From Halieaceae bacterium (lineage in GTDB: Bacteria > Pseudomonadota > Gammaproteobacteria > Pseudomonadales > Halieaceae), in the NCBI GenBank assembly GCA_902623175.1, contig CACNSR010000017.1, positions 1-49,612 on the forward strand: a DNA stretch of 49,612 nucleotides. Reading direction: 5' to 3'. The notes under the pieces are model-generated. The model did no database searches, was not told where the DNA came from, and saw nothing but the letters and a program-made list of their open reading frames with translations. Position 1 is the first letter of the stretch, and every line of letters starts with the position of its first letter. The position numbers and the translations under genes are program-made. Positions 42,141 to 49,612 of this stretch are shown piece by piece.

Positions 42141-43913
42141 ATGGCCCTTGTGAAAATGAGTCGTTTGCTAATCCTTCTGACCTTGCTGTCGGGTTTTGCG
42201 TGCGCATTTAGAGAGCCTCAAGACGACGAGCCGGCAACCTTGGTCGAAGCAGATCTCGTGATTGAGAATGCCAAGATCTTCACGTCAAACAGCGAACAAA
42301 CTTGGGCTGAGGCAGTTGCGATTTCAGATGGTGAGTTTGTCTATGTAGGGGACGACGAGGGAGTCAAAGCGATTCAGGCCGCGATGAATTTGGATTTACA
42401 GGGCCGGATGGTCCTACCAGGTTTAATCGACGGCCACGCTCATCCCGGTTACGTCAACGTTGAGAACTTCGGCGAGGTCTTGGGCGAGACCAAAGAGGCC
42501 CTGTTAGCGTCCGTGAAAGCTTATGCAGACCGGCATCCGGAAAAAAGGTGGTTGCGGCTGTGTTGCTGGCCTACGGCAATGTTTGTTGACGGTGGTAGGG
42601 GCCCCAGAAAAGAAGTCCTGGACGCCGTTGTCCCTGACCGCCTGGTGTGGTTCGAGAGCGAAACGGCACACGATTTCTGGCTGAATTCAAAGGCGTTGAT
42701 GGAATTACAGGTTGATAAAACCACTCCTGATCCAAAACCTGGATTGGCAATGTATGCCCGAGATGAGCAGGGTAACCCCACTGGTTGGATCAAAGAGGGT
42801 GCAGGTGTTCAGCATTTTGCCGAGCATTTCGCTCTGACCGATCCCAGTCAGATTCAACGTCACAAAGACGCCGTCGCCAAGATTCTTGAAGTGATGAGTG
42901 GCCATGGTTTGACGGCAATCTTTGATGCCGGCAATAAGGGTTATGGGGACCATGTGTACAGCGTTATCGCGTCTCTGGAGAGGGAGGGGCGCCTGCCGCT
43001 GAGGTACTACGGGACATACCAGATCTTTACACCAGAGCGTGCGGAGAATGCGATCGCCGAGGTAAAACGCTATCGCCGCGAGTACGGCGGGTCATTATTG
43101 CGTTTTAACTCGGTGAAGGTGTTCATGGACGGCATCAGCGCCAACCAATCGGCATCTTATACCCAGCCTTACTTGGGTAGCGGCATTGCGACGGAACCAC
43201 TGTTGTCGACGGAGGAGCTGACGGCGCTGTTGCTATCGCTTCATGAGGAACAGCTTGATCTCATGGTACACAGCATTGGTGATCGTGCGATCAAGACAGT
43301 ACTCGACGCGGTTGAGGCTGCTAAAGCCACAGTGTTAGGTCCCTTTTATCCTCGGGTCACCGTTGCTCATTTGGCGCTGATTGATCCTGCCGATATAGAC
43401 CGTATTAAGACGCTGGAAGTGATTGCGAACTTTTCGCCGTGGTGGTTCGGCGTAGAGAACAGTCCAGTGGTTCGCAACCTATTGGGTCCCGAGCGCTACG
43501 ATGCGATGTATCCAGCTAGGACCGTATTTGATACTGGAGCACGCGTAACGTTCTCTAGTGACGAGTGGTGGGGTGGCGATATGCTGCCCACCTACATCAG
43601 CCCTTACTTAGGAATTCAGACCGGTCATACCCGACAATACCCAAAGGAGTGGTGGCAGTCCGAGAATGGCGACATCCGTGCACCGGCGGCGGAGCGGCTT
43701 GAGCTGGAGCAACTCCTCGCCGGGTACACCCGTAACGGTGCTTACCAACTGCGATTAGAAGACACGCTAGGTGCCATTGAAGTGGGTAAAGCCGCGGACT
43801 TTGTAGTGCTGGAGGAGGATCTGTTCCAGATCGATCCACACGCTATTTGGACGCTGCAACCCTCTTTGGTGGTGATGCAAGGTCAGATCATGCATGGCGC
43901 TTTGCCAGAGTAA
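42141..43913 (+). CDS. Exported YtcJ-type metal-dependent amidohydrolase
   Basis: A 590-residue amidohydrolase of the YtcJ/Amidohydro_3 group. A signal peptide (MSRLLILLTLLSGFACA) precedes the mature part; GFAC is a poor lipobox (Gly at -3), so cleavage by signal peptidase I is more likely. The metal pair is His99-x-His101 (DGHAHPG), with later ligands or catalytic residues in VHSIGDRA near 375, VAHLALI near 407, and the conserved Asp in SSDEWWGGD near 475. The C-terminal AIEVGKAADFVVLE is the family's closing beta-sandwich motif. GGAG precedes ATG 42141, and MSRLL at codon 6 is an alternative start. Substrate unknown; the group includes carbamoyl- and N-acyl-hydrolases. A Tat-signal flavoprotein converges downstream, 96 bp away. 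Confidence 0.87.
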   Translation: MALVKMSRLLILLTLLSGFACAFREPQDDEPATLVEADLVIENAKIFTSNSEQTWAEAVAISDGEFVYVGDDEGVKAIQAAMNLDLQGRMVLPGLIDGHAHPGYVNVENFGEVLGETKEALLASVKAYADRHPEKRWLRLCCWPTAMFVDGGRGPRKEVLDAVVPDRLVWFESETAHDFWLNSKALMELQVDKTTPDPKPGLAMYARDEQGNPTGWIKEGAGVQHFAEHFALTDPSQIQRHKDAVAKILEVMSGHGLTAIFDAGNKGYGDHVYSVIASLEREGRLPLRYYGTYQIFTPERAENAIAEVKRYRREYGGSLLRFNSVKVFMDGISANQSASYTQPYLGSGIATEPLLSTEELTALLLSLHEEQLDLMVHSIGDRAIKTVLDAVEAAKATVLGPFYPRVTVAHLALIDPADIDRIKTLEVIANFSPWWFGVENSPVVRNLLGPERYDAMYPARTVFDTGARVTFSSDEWWGGDMLPTYISPYLGIQTGHTRQYPKEWWQSENGDIRAPAAERLELEQLLAGYTRNGAYQLRLEDTLGAIEVGKAADFVVLEEDLFQIDPHAIWTLQPSLVVMQGQIMHGALPE

Positions 43914-44009
43914 CGCACACTTTTGATTGCGCCTTGCTCTCTGGTTGCGTCAGCTCTGGTTCAGATGACGCGAGGCTTGCCTGAGTTACTTGAGCGCGTC
44001 TGCAACTCA

Positions 44010-45923
44010 CTAAGAAGCAAGTGATTCATCAGTTTTATCTGGTAACTCGTCTATCGCACGATGGGCCTGGTCAATAGCGACATGTGTATAGGCAGAGGCG
44101 CCCGCATCTGAGTTGGCGATCGTAACGGAACCAAAGGTCTTTCGGGCAATTTCATGTGGCGCTTCCCCCAGCTTCCACTCCGGATCCCAGAGCTGCATGT
44201 ATTCATAAGCGTACCCGTGTGGCCAACGGTTGACTGTGATCGCGAGGATATCTTCGGCGACATCGAACCCGGCGGGACCCAATAGTCCGTCCAGCACCGT
44301 GCGCACCTCGCGTTCGAAATCCTCAAAGCTGAGCTCCAGCAATTTTTTACGGGAGCCACGAAGTTGACTGCGGATGTCGACAGCGTCTTCGGGTGGAGAA
44401 ATCGACCCCCAGAAAACCAGCGACACGGCTTCGTCTGCACTATCAGGGCGCTTGTAGCCCCCGGTATGCAGGCCTTTAAAAAGGAACAGCCTTGCGTGCA
44501 GCCTGCCGGGGCAGGAGATGGCGTCGACGCCAAGTTTGTCCAGCGCCTCACTGTTCCGAAGCAGGACGTTGGTCAAAATCATAGGGACCTTAACCTGATA
44601 TTTCAGCGCGGCCTTTTGCGCGTCGGGCATTGTGGGGCAGAGATGTGGGATGACGCTGTGGTAGCAGGCAAGCACGGTATGTCGGGCCGAGATCTGTTTA
44701 AGCTCGCCCTCGGAGGATGCGTAAGTGACTGAGACACCCTGATCGGTATTGTCGACGCCGATAACCGTTGCATTGAGTCTTAATCGCACGTTGGCATTTT
44801 TTCGGTCTAGCGCGGCATAATCGAAGTGCGCGATGGCGACGTTGTCTGCGGTAACCTCTGGCGCCGAGTGTGGCATAAGCCTGGCCACCATGAGGCGTAC
44901 CAGACTGGCATTACCGTCTGGCCACATCGCTACGGGATAGCCGAAACTGTCCTCGCTCCATTCGTCGCCAAATAAGTGTGCGCCGGGGTATCCCTCCCAA
45001 ATTGCCTCAGTGGCAGATATAGCGCGCATCTCCAGCCCCCAGGATCCATGTTCTTCCTTATCGAAGAGTTGCACCGCATCTTCCGTTAAGCCGCCATATT
45101 GGCGCAGAAAATCGGGGTAGCTGATGCTCGAGAGAAGTTCTTCAGCCTCGGCCTCAGTCCAATCTTCAAGCCGAGGCGCACTGCCGTAGAAGCGCTTGAG
45201 TGACTCTCGTCCGGCGTCTGAGATGGGTATCTGATCGATGTCTTCTGGAGAGAGTTTTGCTGACAGACTGAAGTGGGTGACAAGGCGATTGACGCCGTAG
45301 GTGTCTTCGTCAAACCACATTGCTTGGCCATTCGCTGCGTCACGCCCGTAGGCGAAGTCCATCTGCTTGCGCATGGCTTGGACATCCACGCCATGCTCTG
45401 CCATGAATTGATTGACGGTCTCGCTAAAGCTCCACCACTCCAGATTATGTGTGCCGCCAAGAGACAGCACCATGTCACCGCTCTGATGAAATTCATTGCG
45501 CTTGGCATGGCCACCAAAGTCGTCGTGGTTCTCAAGCAGCAATATTTTTGAGTTCGGCCCGAAGCGCTTTTGGTAGTAATGCGCCGCGGCTAGCCCTGAA
45601 ATACCCGCGCCCACCACAATTAAGTCGTACTGCTCATCAGTCGGCTTGGGCTCTGGAAATTTGGCGCCGTCTCGGGCGAGTGCATGCGCAATTTCGTAGG
45701 CGCCCGGGTGGGAGCCGCGCATGCCAGTTTTGATGGGCGGGTAGTCGACTGCCATCGTGCCTTGAATGGTTGCGCCGACCGAAGCGCTGGCAGTCGCTAT
45801 ATTGGGCAACCCCAGCGCTCCCGTTTGCAGCGCAGCACCCGTGGCTACGGCAGCACCCTGCACAAAATCTCGGCGTGTGATGGTGCGCTGCATGCCCAGT
45901 TTTTTATCCGATGGCTTTGTCAT
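44010..45923 (-). CDS. Tat-signal FAD oxidoreductase, spermidine dehydrogenase-like
   Basis: A 637-residue flavoprotein. The N-terminus has a clear twin-arginine signal, ITRRDFVQGAAVATGAAL (about 15-32), with a cleavage region near ATASA. The FAD fold begins LIVVGAGISGLAAAHYYQKRFG near 105-125. FGGHAKRNEF, LSLGGTHNLEW and a late HGYAYEYMQLWDP near 570 match my memory of periplasmic spermidine dehydrogenase and related amine oxidases of this NAD(P)-binding-like family; size and Tat export also fit. The ATG at 45923 is preferred over a GTG four codons upstream. If the substrate is a polyamine, electrons would pass to a periplasmic acceptor. The agmatinase at 31.3 kb is the only other polyamine gene here, so the assignment is tentative. 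Confidence 0.78.
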   Translation of the reverse strand: MTKPSDKKLGMQRTITRRDFVQGAAVATGAALQTGALGLPNIATASASVGATIQGTMAVDYPPIKTGMRGSHPGAYEIAHALARDGAKFPEPKPTDEQYDLIVVGAGISGLAAAHYYQKRFGPNSKILLLENHDDFGGHAKRNEFHQSGDMVLSLGGTHNLEWWSFSETVNQFMAEHGVDVQAMRKQMDFAYGRDAANGQAMWFDEDTYGVNRLVTHFSLSAKLSPEDIDQIPISDAGRESLKRFYGSAPRLEDWTEAEAEELLSSISYPDFLRQYGGLTEDAVQLFDKEEHGSWGLEMRAISATEAIWEGYPGAHLFGDEWSEDSFGYPVAMWPDGNASLVRLMVARLMPHSAPEVTADNVAIAHFDYAALDRKNANVRLRLNATVIGVDNTDQGVSVTYASSEGELKQISARHTVLACYHSVIPHLCPTMPDAQKAALKYQVKVPMILTNVLLRNSEALDKLGVDAISCPGRLHARLFLFKGLHTGGYKRPDSADEAVSLVFWGSISPPEDAVDIRSQLRGSRKKLLELSFEDFEREVRTVLDGLLGPAGFDVAEDILAITVNRWPHGYAYEYMQLWDPEWKLGEAPHEIARKTFGSVTIANSDAGASAYTHVAIDQAHRAIDELPDKTDESLAS

Positions 45924-46020
45924 TGTTGCTCGCACTCGTCAGGCTTAGGCCAAGTGTGGTCGACATCATTGATTGCTGTCAGCATTATCTGGTTTGAACA
46001 TCTATAATGCACTCGAGCAG

Positions 46021-46227
46021 TTATGGTTTGCGCCTTGCTTTGAGGCGGCCATGTAATAAAAAACTGATCAACATACCCAGCGCGAGTAACAACACTGACA
46101 TGAGCCCGCGGTAGGACTGCTCTGGCGCCCACGCTTCGCTTTCAACAAGCCAAAAGTGCAGGTATAGCGCTACCAGCCAGGGCAACATAACGACGCACCA
46201 GCCCATCAGCCGTTGTACGTTACTCAT
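46021..46227 (-). CDS. Small two-helix membrane protein
   Basis: A 68-residue hypothetical protein. Two membrane helices are evident: MGWCVVMLPWLVALYLHFWLV at 8-28 and GLMSVLLLALGMLISFLL at 41-58, joined by a short ESEAWAPEQSYR linker and ended by a basic HGRLKARRKP tail, which should stay in the cytoplasm. I do not recognise the family. It is divergent from the ferric-reductase-like gene, with 142 bp between starts, and follows 85 bp behind the Tat flavoprotein's start. It could be an accessory subunit of either. There is no strong ribosome-binding site. Confidence 0.62.
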   Translation of the reverse strand: MSNVQRLMGWCVVMLPWLVALYLHFWLVESEAWAPEQSYRGLMSVLLLALGMLISFLLHGRLKARRKP

Positions 46228-46369
46228 TTCGGTCCGCCGCCTGTGTCATCGTTTTGAGTTCGTCGCGCCAATTGAGTGATTGGGCGCTAATCGCACCAGT
46301 CTAACGCTTAACGCCATTGACACAATGGGGTGCTTGGCGGAGCCTGTCCCTCACGACGAGGTGAAAAAT

Positions 46370-47239
46370 ATGCTCTCCGTGTGGATCAATGGATGGCGGC
46401 TGTTCGCAGTGATAGCCGTTGTGATTACTGCTTTTATGTTGCTCCGGCTGGGATCGACAGACTTTTCATCACCTCAAGATCTCTCGGCGATGATCCAGTA
46501 TTCGGTTCGATGGGCAGTGCCTTTCATCTTTCTGGTGATCGCGACTTCAGCATTGTTCAAACTATTTCCCAGTCGCCTAACGCGGTGGTTGTTATGGAAT
46601 CGGCGCTACCTCGGGCTGTGTTTTGCGGTGGCCATGGCATGGCAGGGCGCCTTTATTTTTATCGTATCTTTCTCGCATTCGGCCCATTATTACGGCGAAA
46701 TCTACCTCTTGCGTGACGAGCTTGAGGGCAGCAGTGGTTACTTATTTCTCGCTGCGATGACGTTAACCTCGTTCGGGTTTTTTCGCCGGCGTATCTCCGC
46801 GGAGCAGTGGCGCTTTTTACACCTCAGCGGCGTGATTTTTTTGTGGGCTTACCCCTTCAGTGTTTATTGGTGGAATGTCTTTTATTACCAGACACAGCAC
46901 TGGTTTGACTGGCTTTTTTACATGCTGGGCTACACCGCATTTACATTGAGAATTTTGGCGTGGGGCAAGGAACGAGGTGGAGTGCCCGGTACCGGAATAC
47001 GACTGTGGATAGGCGGCGGCTTGGTGCTGTTGTCTCTCGTGCTCGCGGTTTCCGGCCACGTGTGGCAGCCCGCATTATCGACCGCCTTGTTAGCGCCGCT
47101 GTGGTCTGCTGGGTTAGAGCTGTGGCTGCCTTTTTGGCCATTTGAGCCCTTCCTGCCTCTACTTGTCATGGCAGTCGGGGTTTGGACGACCACAAGTGAG
47201 ACGGCTTACAACGGCTCGCTTGAGCGTGCTACTGCGTAA
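46370..47239 (+). CDS. Ferric-reductase-like transmembrane protein
   Basis: A 289-residue integral membrane protein with about 8 helices in two groups. Histidines at SHSAHYYGE near 104-110 and FLHLSGVIF near 150 lie in or near helices and could coordinate heme, as in the ferric reductase/MsrQ superfamily; RRYLGLCFAVAMAWQGAFIF is the typical opening of that domain (helix with Arg-x-Leu-Gly). GAGGTG 6 bases before ATG 46370 sets the start, so the frame upstream to 46280 is not used. No flavin or NAD(P) domain is fused, so an outside electron source would be required. It lies 166 bp before two CrtI/PYROXD2-type oxidoreductases. Whether it hands electrons to or from them is speculation. Confidence 0.75.
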   Translation: MLSVWINGWRLFAVIAVVITAFMLLRLGSTDFSSPQDLSAMIQYSVRWAVPFIFLVIATSALFKLFPSRLTRWLLWNRRYLGLCFAVAMAWQGAFIFIVSFSHSAHYYGEIYLLRDELEGSSGYLFLAAMTLTSFGFFRRRISAEQWRFLHLSGVIFLWAYPFSVYWWNVFYYQTQHWFDWLFYMLGYTAFTLRILAWGKERGGVPGTGIRLWIGGGLVLLSLVLAVSGHVWQPALSTALLAPLWSAGLELWLPFWPFEPFLPLLVMAVGVWTTTSETAYNGSLERATA

Positions 47240-47371
47240 TTAAACCTGCGCGGGCTGCAATGTTGCACGGTTGGTGGCCTATAGGATCAGTGGTCATGCC
47301 GACGACACGCTCGTTAAGGTAACAATCGAATCGGCCTGCGGAGCCGCGGTTAATTGCGCAGGTAGCGCCGC

Positions 47372-47383
47372 ATCACATGTGAT
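47372..47383. promoter_or_regulatory. 12-bp perfect palindrome before the PYROXD2-like gene
   Basis: ATCACATGTGAT is perfectly symmetric and ends 22 bases before ATG 47406. The arrangement is the reverse of a CRP site (TGTGA...TCACA). It suits a dimeric regulator acting on the downstream gene pair. A related, imperfect site sits before the carnitine operon. No regulator gene is near. Confidence 0.3.
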
Positions 47384-47405
47384 CAGGAGAGCGACAGCGA
47401 GGCAT

Positions 47406-48950
47406 ATGGCGGATCAGGAAACGATCATTATTGGCGGTGGGCACAACGGCCTGATTTGCGCCATCGTGTTGGCGCGCGCGGGTCAGCGGGTCACGGTACT
47501 TGAGGCAGGCTCCAACTTGGGTGGCATGGCGGCTGAGCGGGAGTTTCACCCCGGTTTTAGGTCTGCGCTGGCGCAAACACTCTACGCTATGCCGCACTCT
47601 CTGATTCGAGAGCTGGATTTGACGGCTCATGGGTTGGATTTAGCTACTGAGCCGCTTCCTATTAAACCGCTATCTATAGCTGGTACCCCCCAATCGATTA
47701 CCGCCTCATCACTTGCGGGCGCAGAGGACGACGACACAGCGGCTTATCCCAAGTATGTCGCCATGCTGGGGAAGTTTGCAGCAGCGCTGGCACCTTTCTG
47801 GGAGCGGACGATGCCCAGAGTGGGTGCAACCGGCATGTCAGACCTGATGACGTTTGGCAAGCTGGGCCTCAAGCTTCGCCTGTTGGGCAAGCAAGATATG
47901 TTGGAGTTTTTCCGGGTTGCGACCTTACCTATGCGCGACCTGCTCGATGAGTATTTTTCGGATGACCAGCTCAAGGCGGCCTTATGCTGGGATGCCCTGG
48001 TGGGCTCCCAACTGGCGCCTCGATCGCCCAATCAAGCTGTCCTCACTTTGCTGAACCGGATGGCAGGGAAGGACGCTGGTCAACATGTGGTTCCCAAGGG
48101 AGGGATGCCGGGCTTGGTGCGCGCCCTTGAAAATGCTGCGGTTAAGGCGGGGGTGACCATCAGGACTGACTGCACCGTGGAGTCAGTTCGGATCGAGGGG
48201 GATGAAAATGGTCAGCGCTGCATCGGAGTTGAACTCCAAAGTGGCGAATTGCTTCTGAGCGATCGCGTGGTATCGAGCGCTGACCCACAAACGACTTTTC
48301 TGAATCTGGTTGGTGCGCAGCACCTAGAAATTGAGTTCACCAATCGTATTCGCCGTTTGAGGAATAAGGGCTATGTCGCCAGAGTGCACCTCGCGCTATC
48401 TGGGCTGCCCGCTTTTAAGGGACTCGACTCACCTAAGGGAAGGCTCATTATTGCGCCCACCATGGATAGCATCGAATTTGCTTGGGACGCCGCGAAGTAC
48501 GGACAGTTACCGGAGGCACCCGTGATGGAGGTCTTGATCCCTTCTCTTCAGGAGCCAAATTTGGCACCTCAGGGACAGCACGTGTTGGCGGCTAATGTGA
48601 TGTATGTGCCGCATGATTTGAAGTCGGGGTGGACGCCTGAGCACCGCGCCGCGTTGCTGAATACAGTGTTGAGTGAGCTGACACGATATGCCCCGGGCAT
48701 TCAGGATCTCGTGCTCGGCAGCGAACTGCTCACGCCTCAGGATCTTGCTGCGCAGTACCGCACGACTAACGGTCATTGGCATCATTGCGAACCTGCTATC
48801 GATCAGTTGTTGATGATGCGACCGACTTATGAGGCCGCACAGTATGCGACCCCGATCTCTGGACTTTATTTGTGTGGTGCTGGATGCCATCCCGCTGGCG
48901 ATGTGAGCGGGAATCCCGGGCGTAACGCCGCCAGGGAGATCTTGGCATGA
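47406..48950 (+). CDS. CrtI/PYROXD2-type FAD oxidoreductase (first of pair)
   Basis: A 514-residue FAD-dependent oxidoreductase of the phytoene-desaturase superfamily, closest by pattern to the PYROXD2/retinol-dehydrogenase-like branch. The FAD motif IIIGGGHNGLICAIVLARAG starts at residue 7, followed by VLEAGSNLGGMAAEREFHPGF. A C-terminal LCGAGCHPAGDVSGNPGRNAA near 488-508 is the conserved FAD-contacting end. No signal peptide. The ATG at 47406 is favoured over a 45-codon extension upstream. Its stop overlaps the next ATG (ATGA), so the two are translated together. No carotenoid genes are in the window, so carotenoid desaturation is not implied; the family also handles acyl and retinoid substrates. 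Confidence 0.85.
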   Translation: MADQETIIIGGGHNGLICAIVLARAGQRVTVLEAGSNLGGMAAEREFHPGFRSALAQTLYAMPHSLIRELDLTAHGLDLATEPLPIKPLSIAGTPQSITASSLAGAEDDDTAAYPKYVAMLGKFAAALAPFWERTMPRVGATGMSDLMTFGKLGLKLRLLGKQDMLEFFRVATLPMRDLLDEYFSDDQLKAALCWDALVGSQLAPRSPNQAVLTLLNRMAGKDAGQHVVPKGGMPGLVRALENAAVKAGVTIRTDCTVESVRIEGDENGQRCIGVELQSGELLLSDRVVSSADPQTTFLNLVGAQHLEIEFTNRIRRLRNKGYVARVHLALSGLPAFKGLDSPKGRLIIAPTMDSIEFAWDAAKYGQLPEAPVMEVLIPSLQEPNLAPQGQHVLAANVMYVPHDLKSGWTPEHRAALLNTVLSELTRYAPGIQDLVLGSELLTPQDLAAQYRTTNGHWHHCEPAIDQLLMMRPTYEAAQYATPISGLYLCGAGCHPAGDVSGNPGRNAAREILA

Positions 48951-49612
48951 CGCGCTATGACGCCATCATTATCGGTGCGGGGCATAATGGTTTGACGGCC
49001 GCGGCTTACTTAGCCAAGGCTGGTTTAGATGTCGTTGTGCTGGAAAAGAACGATTATATCGGGGGAGCTGCAGTCACTCGTGAAATGCACGAGGGCTGGT
49101 TCTACTCGAGTTGCTCCTACGTTTGCTCAATGATGCGGCAATCGATTCATCGCGATCTGGATCTCACCCGACATGGGCTACTGTTGGTCCCTTATCTGGG
49201 CACAGTGAATTTCAGCGATCGTGGTGATCGGGTGTTAATTGACTACCCCGACGAAGAGGCCGCTTATCTAGAGCTGCGCCGTCACTCACCCCACGACGCG
49301 GACGCAATGTCTCGTTTTCAGGCTGACCTTGGCCGATATGCGCAGTTGATCCGTAAAACCTTGTTAAGGACGCCGCCAGACCCTAGCTCATTTAAGCCGC
49401 GGGACATTCAGGAGCTCCTCTGGATGGCCAAACAGTTCTGGAACCTCGGTGAACGTGAGCTCTACGAGTACATTCGTTTCTTTACGATGAGCGCGGCCGA
49501 CTTTCTGCATGACTATTTTGAGGATGACTTGATCAAGGCAGCCATGGCGAGTCCCGGCATTATCGGCACAGCGCTGGGCGTTTATTCACCCGGTTCTGCG
49601 TATATTCTGCTG
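48947..49612 (+). CDS. CrtI/PYROXD2-type FAD oxidoreductase (second of pair, cut by window edge)
   Basis: The reading frame starts at ATG 48947, overlapping the previous stop by four bases (ATGA), and is open to the end of the window; 222 residues are visible. YDAIIIGAGHNGLTAAAYLAKAG at residues 4-26 is the FAD motif, followed by VVLEKNDYIGGAAVTREMHEGWFYSSCSY, which matches the PYROXD2-like family more strongly than the first gene does. A later FFTMSAADFLHDYFEDDLIKAAMA fragment near 184 corresponds to the partner's LPMRDLLDEYFSDDQLKAALC segment, so the two genes look like paralogues. The C-terminus is missing. A functional heterodimer or a sequential pathway is possible. Confidence 0.85.
   Translation, partial: MTRYDAIIIGAGHNGLTAAAYLAKAGLDVVVLEKNDYIGGAAVTREMHEGWFYSSCSYVCSMMRQSIHRDLDLTRHGLLLVPYLGTVNFSDRGDRVLIDYPDEEAAYLELRRHSPHDADAMSRFQADLGRYAQLIRKTLLRTPPDPSSFKPRDIQELLWMAKQFWNLGERELYEYIRFFTMSAADFLHDYFEDDLIKAAMASPGIIGTALGVYSPGSAYILL

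Noticed and set aside
46280-46369. 30-codon extension of the ferric-reductase-like protein
   Set aside because: ATG 46370 has GAGGTG at good spacing and is followed at once by the first membrane helix; the extension adds no recognisable sequence.
1-49612. tRNA, rRNA, CRISPR, insertion sequence, prophage or origin elements
   Set aside because: I looked through the intergenic gaps on both strands and saw no cloverleaf, CCA end, spaced repeats, transposase, integrase or DnaA-box cluster; a covariance-model scan would settle the tRNA question.

Overview
This is a chromosomal segment of a marine, aerobic, heterotrophic gammaproteobacterium. The best fit is the Halieaceae (OM60/NOR5) group or a close relative. 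That placement is inferred from gene content: a large TonB-dependent receptor beside a TPR-sulfotransferase, many FAD and non-heme-iron oxygenases, exported hydrolases, a DmdA/GcvT-type demethylase, a cytochrome P450 and a SulP/Usp pair. GC content looks moderately high by eye. I see no tRNA, rRNA, CRISPR array, transposase, phage gene or attachment site. There is also no recognisable transcriptional regulator anywhere in 49.6 kb.

Layout. 1-2.4 kb: tail of a Gfo/Idh/MocA oxidoreductase, an aldo/keto reductase and a TauD-type dioxygenase. 2.5-9.5 kb: a BCCT transporter, an SDR, a zinc-free MDR reductase overlapping a double alpha/beta-hydrolase fusion, and a convergent M20 peptidase. 9.8-13.8 kb: a carnitine operon (gamma-butyrobetaine hydroxylase-like, BKACE, L-carnitine dehydrogenase) ending in a glycerophosphodiester phosphodiesterase. 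An IPNS-type dioxygenase converges on it. 14.9-18.8 kb: a choline-type operon (exported NPP-family phosphodiesterase, choline dehydrogenase, short divergent BCCT-like permease). 18.8-22.4 kb, minus strand: an FAD oxidoreductase, a PhyH dioxygenase and an exported beta-lactamase-fold hydrolase. 22.9-28.6 kb: TonB receptor, TPR-sulfotransferase and a Tat-signal HisC-like aminotransferase, with clear terminators. 28.7-33.3 kb: exported hydrolase, P450, agmatinase with a cupin, and an AhpD-like protein. 33.4-38.7 kb: a 42-residue membrane peptide, DNA polymerase IV, GST, acyl-CoA synthetase and a DmdA-like demethylase. 38.9-46.2 kb: SulP transporter plus UspA, a GFA protein, an exported amidohydrolase, a Tat-signal FAD oxidoreductase resembling spermidine dehydrogenase and a small membrane protein. 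46.4-49.6 kb: a ferric-reductase-like membrane protein and two coupled CrtI/PYROXD2-type oxidoreductases, the second cut by the window edge.

How it fits together. Several modules converge on methylated-onium metabolites. Gamma-butyrobetaine and carnitine would lead to betainyl-CoA. Phosphocholine esters would be cleaved outside the cytoplasm or by GDPD, and the choline oxidised to glycine betaine. DMSP or betaine would be demethylated by the GcvT-fold protein. Two BCCT-family proteins could supply substrates. Four 2-oxoglutarate dioxygenases from four subfamilies lie within about 20 kb of these modules. The most interesting parts are the unusual compositions: a phosphodiesterase inside the carnitine operon, a reduced BCCT-like permease fused by context to choline oxidation, a MetX-like/PHB-depolymerase-like fusion, and an apparently exported HisC-like enzyme. 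All functional links between modules are inference from family knowledge and gene order.
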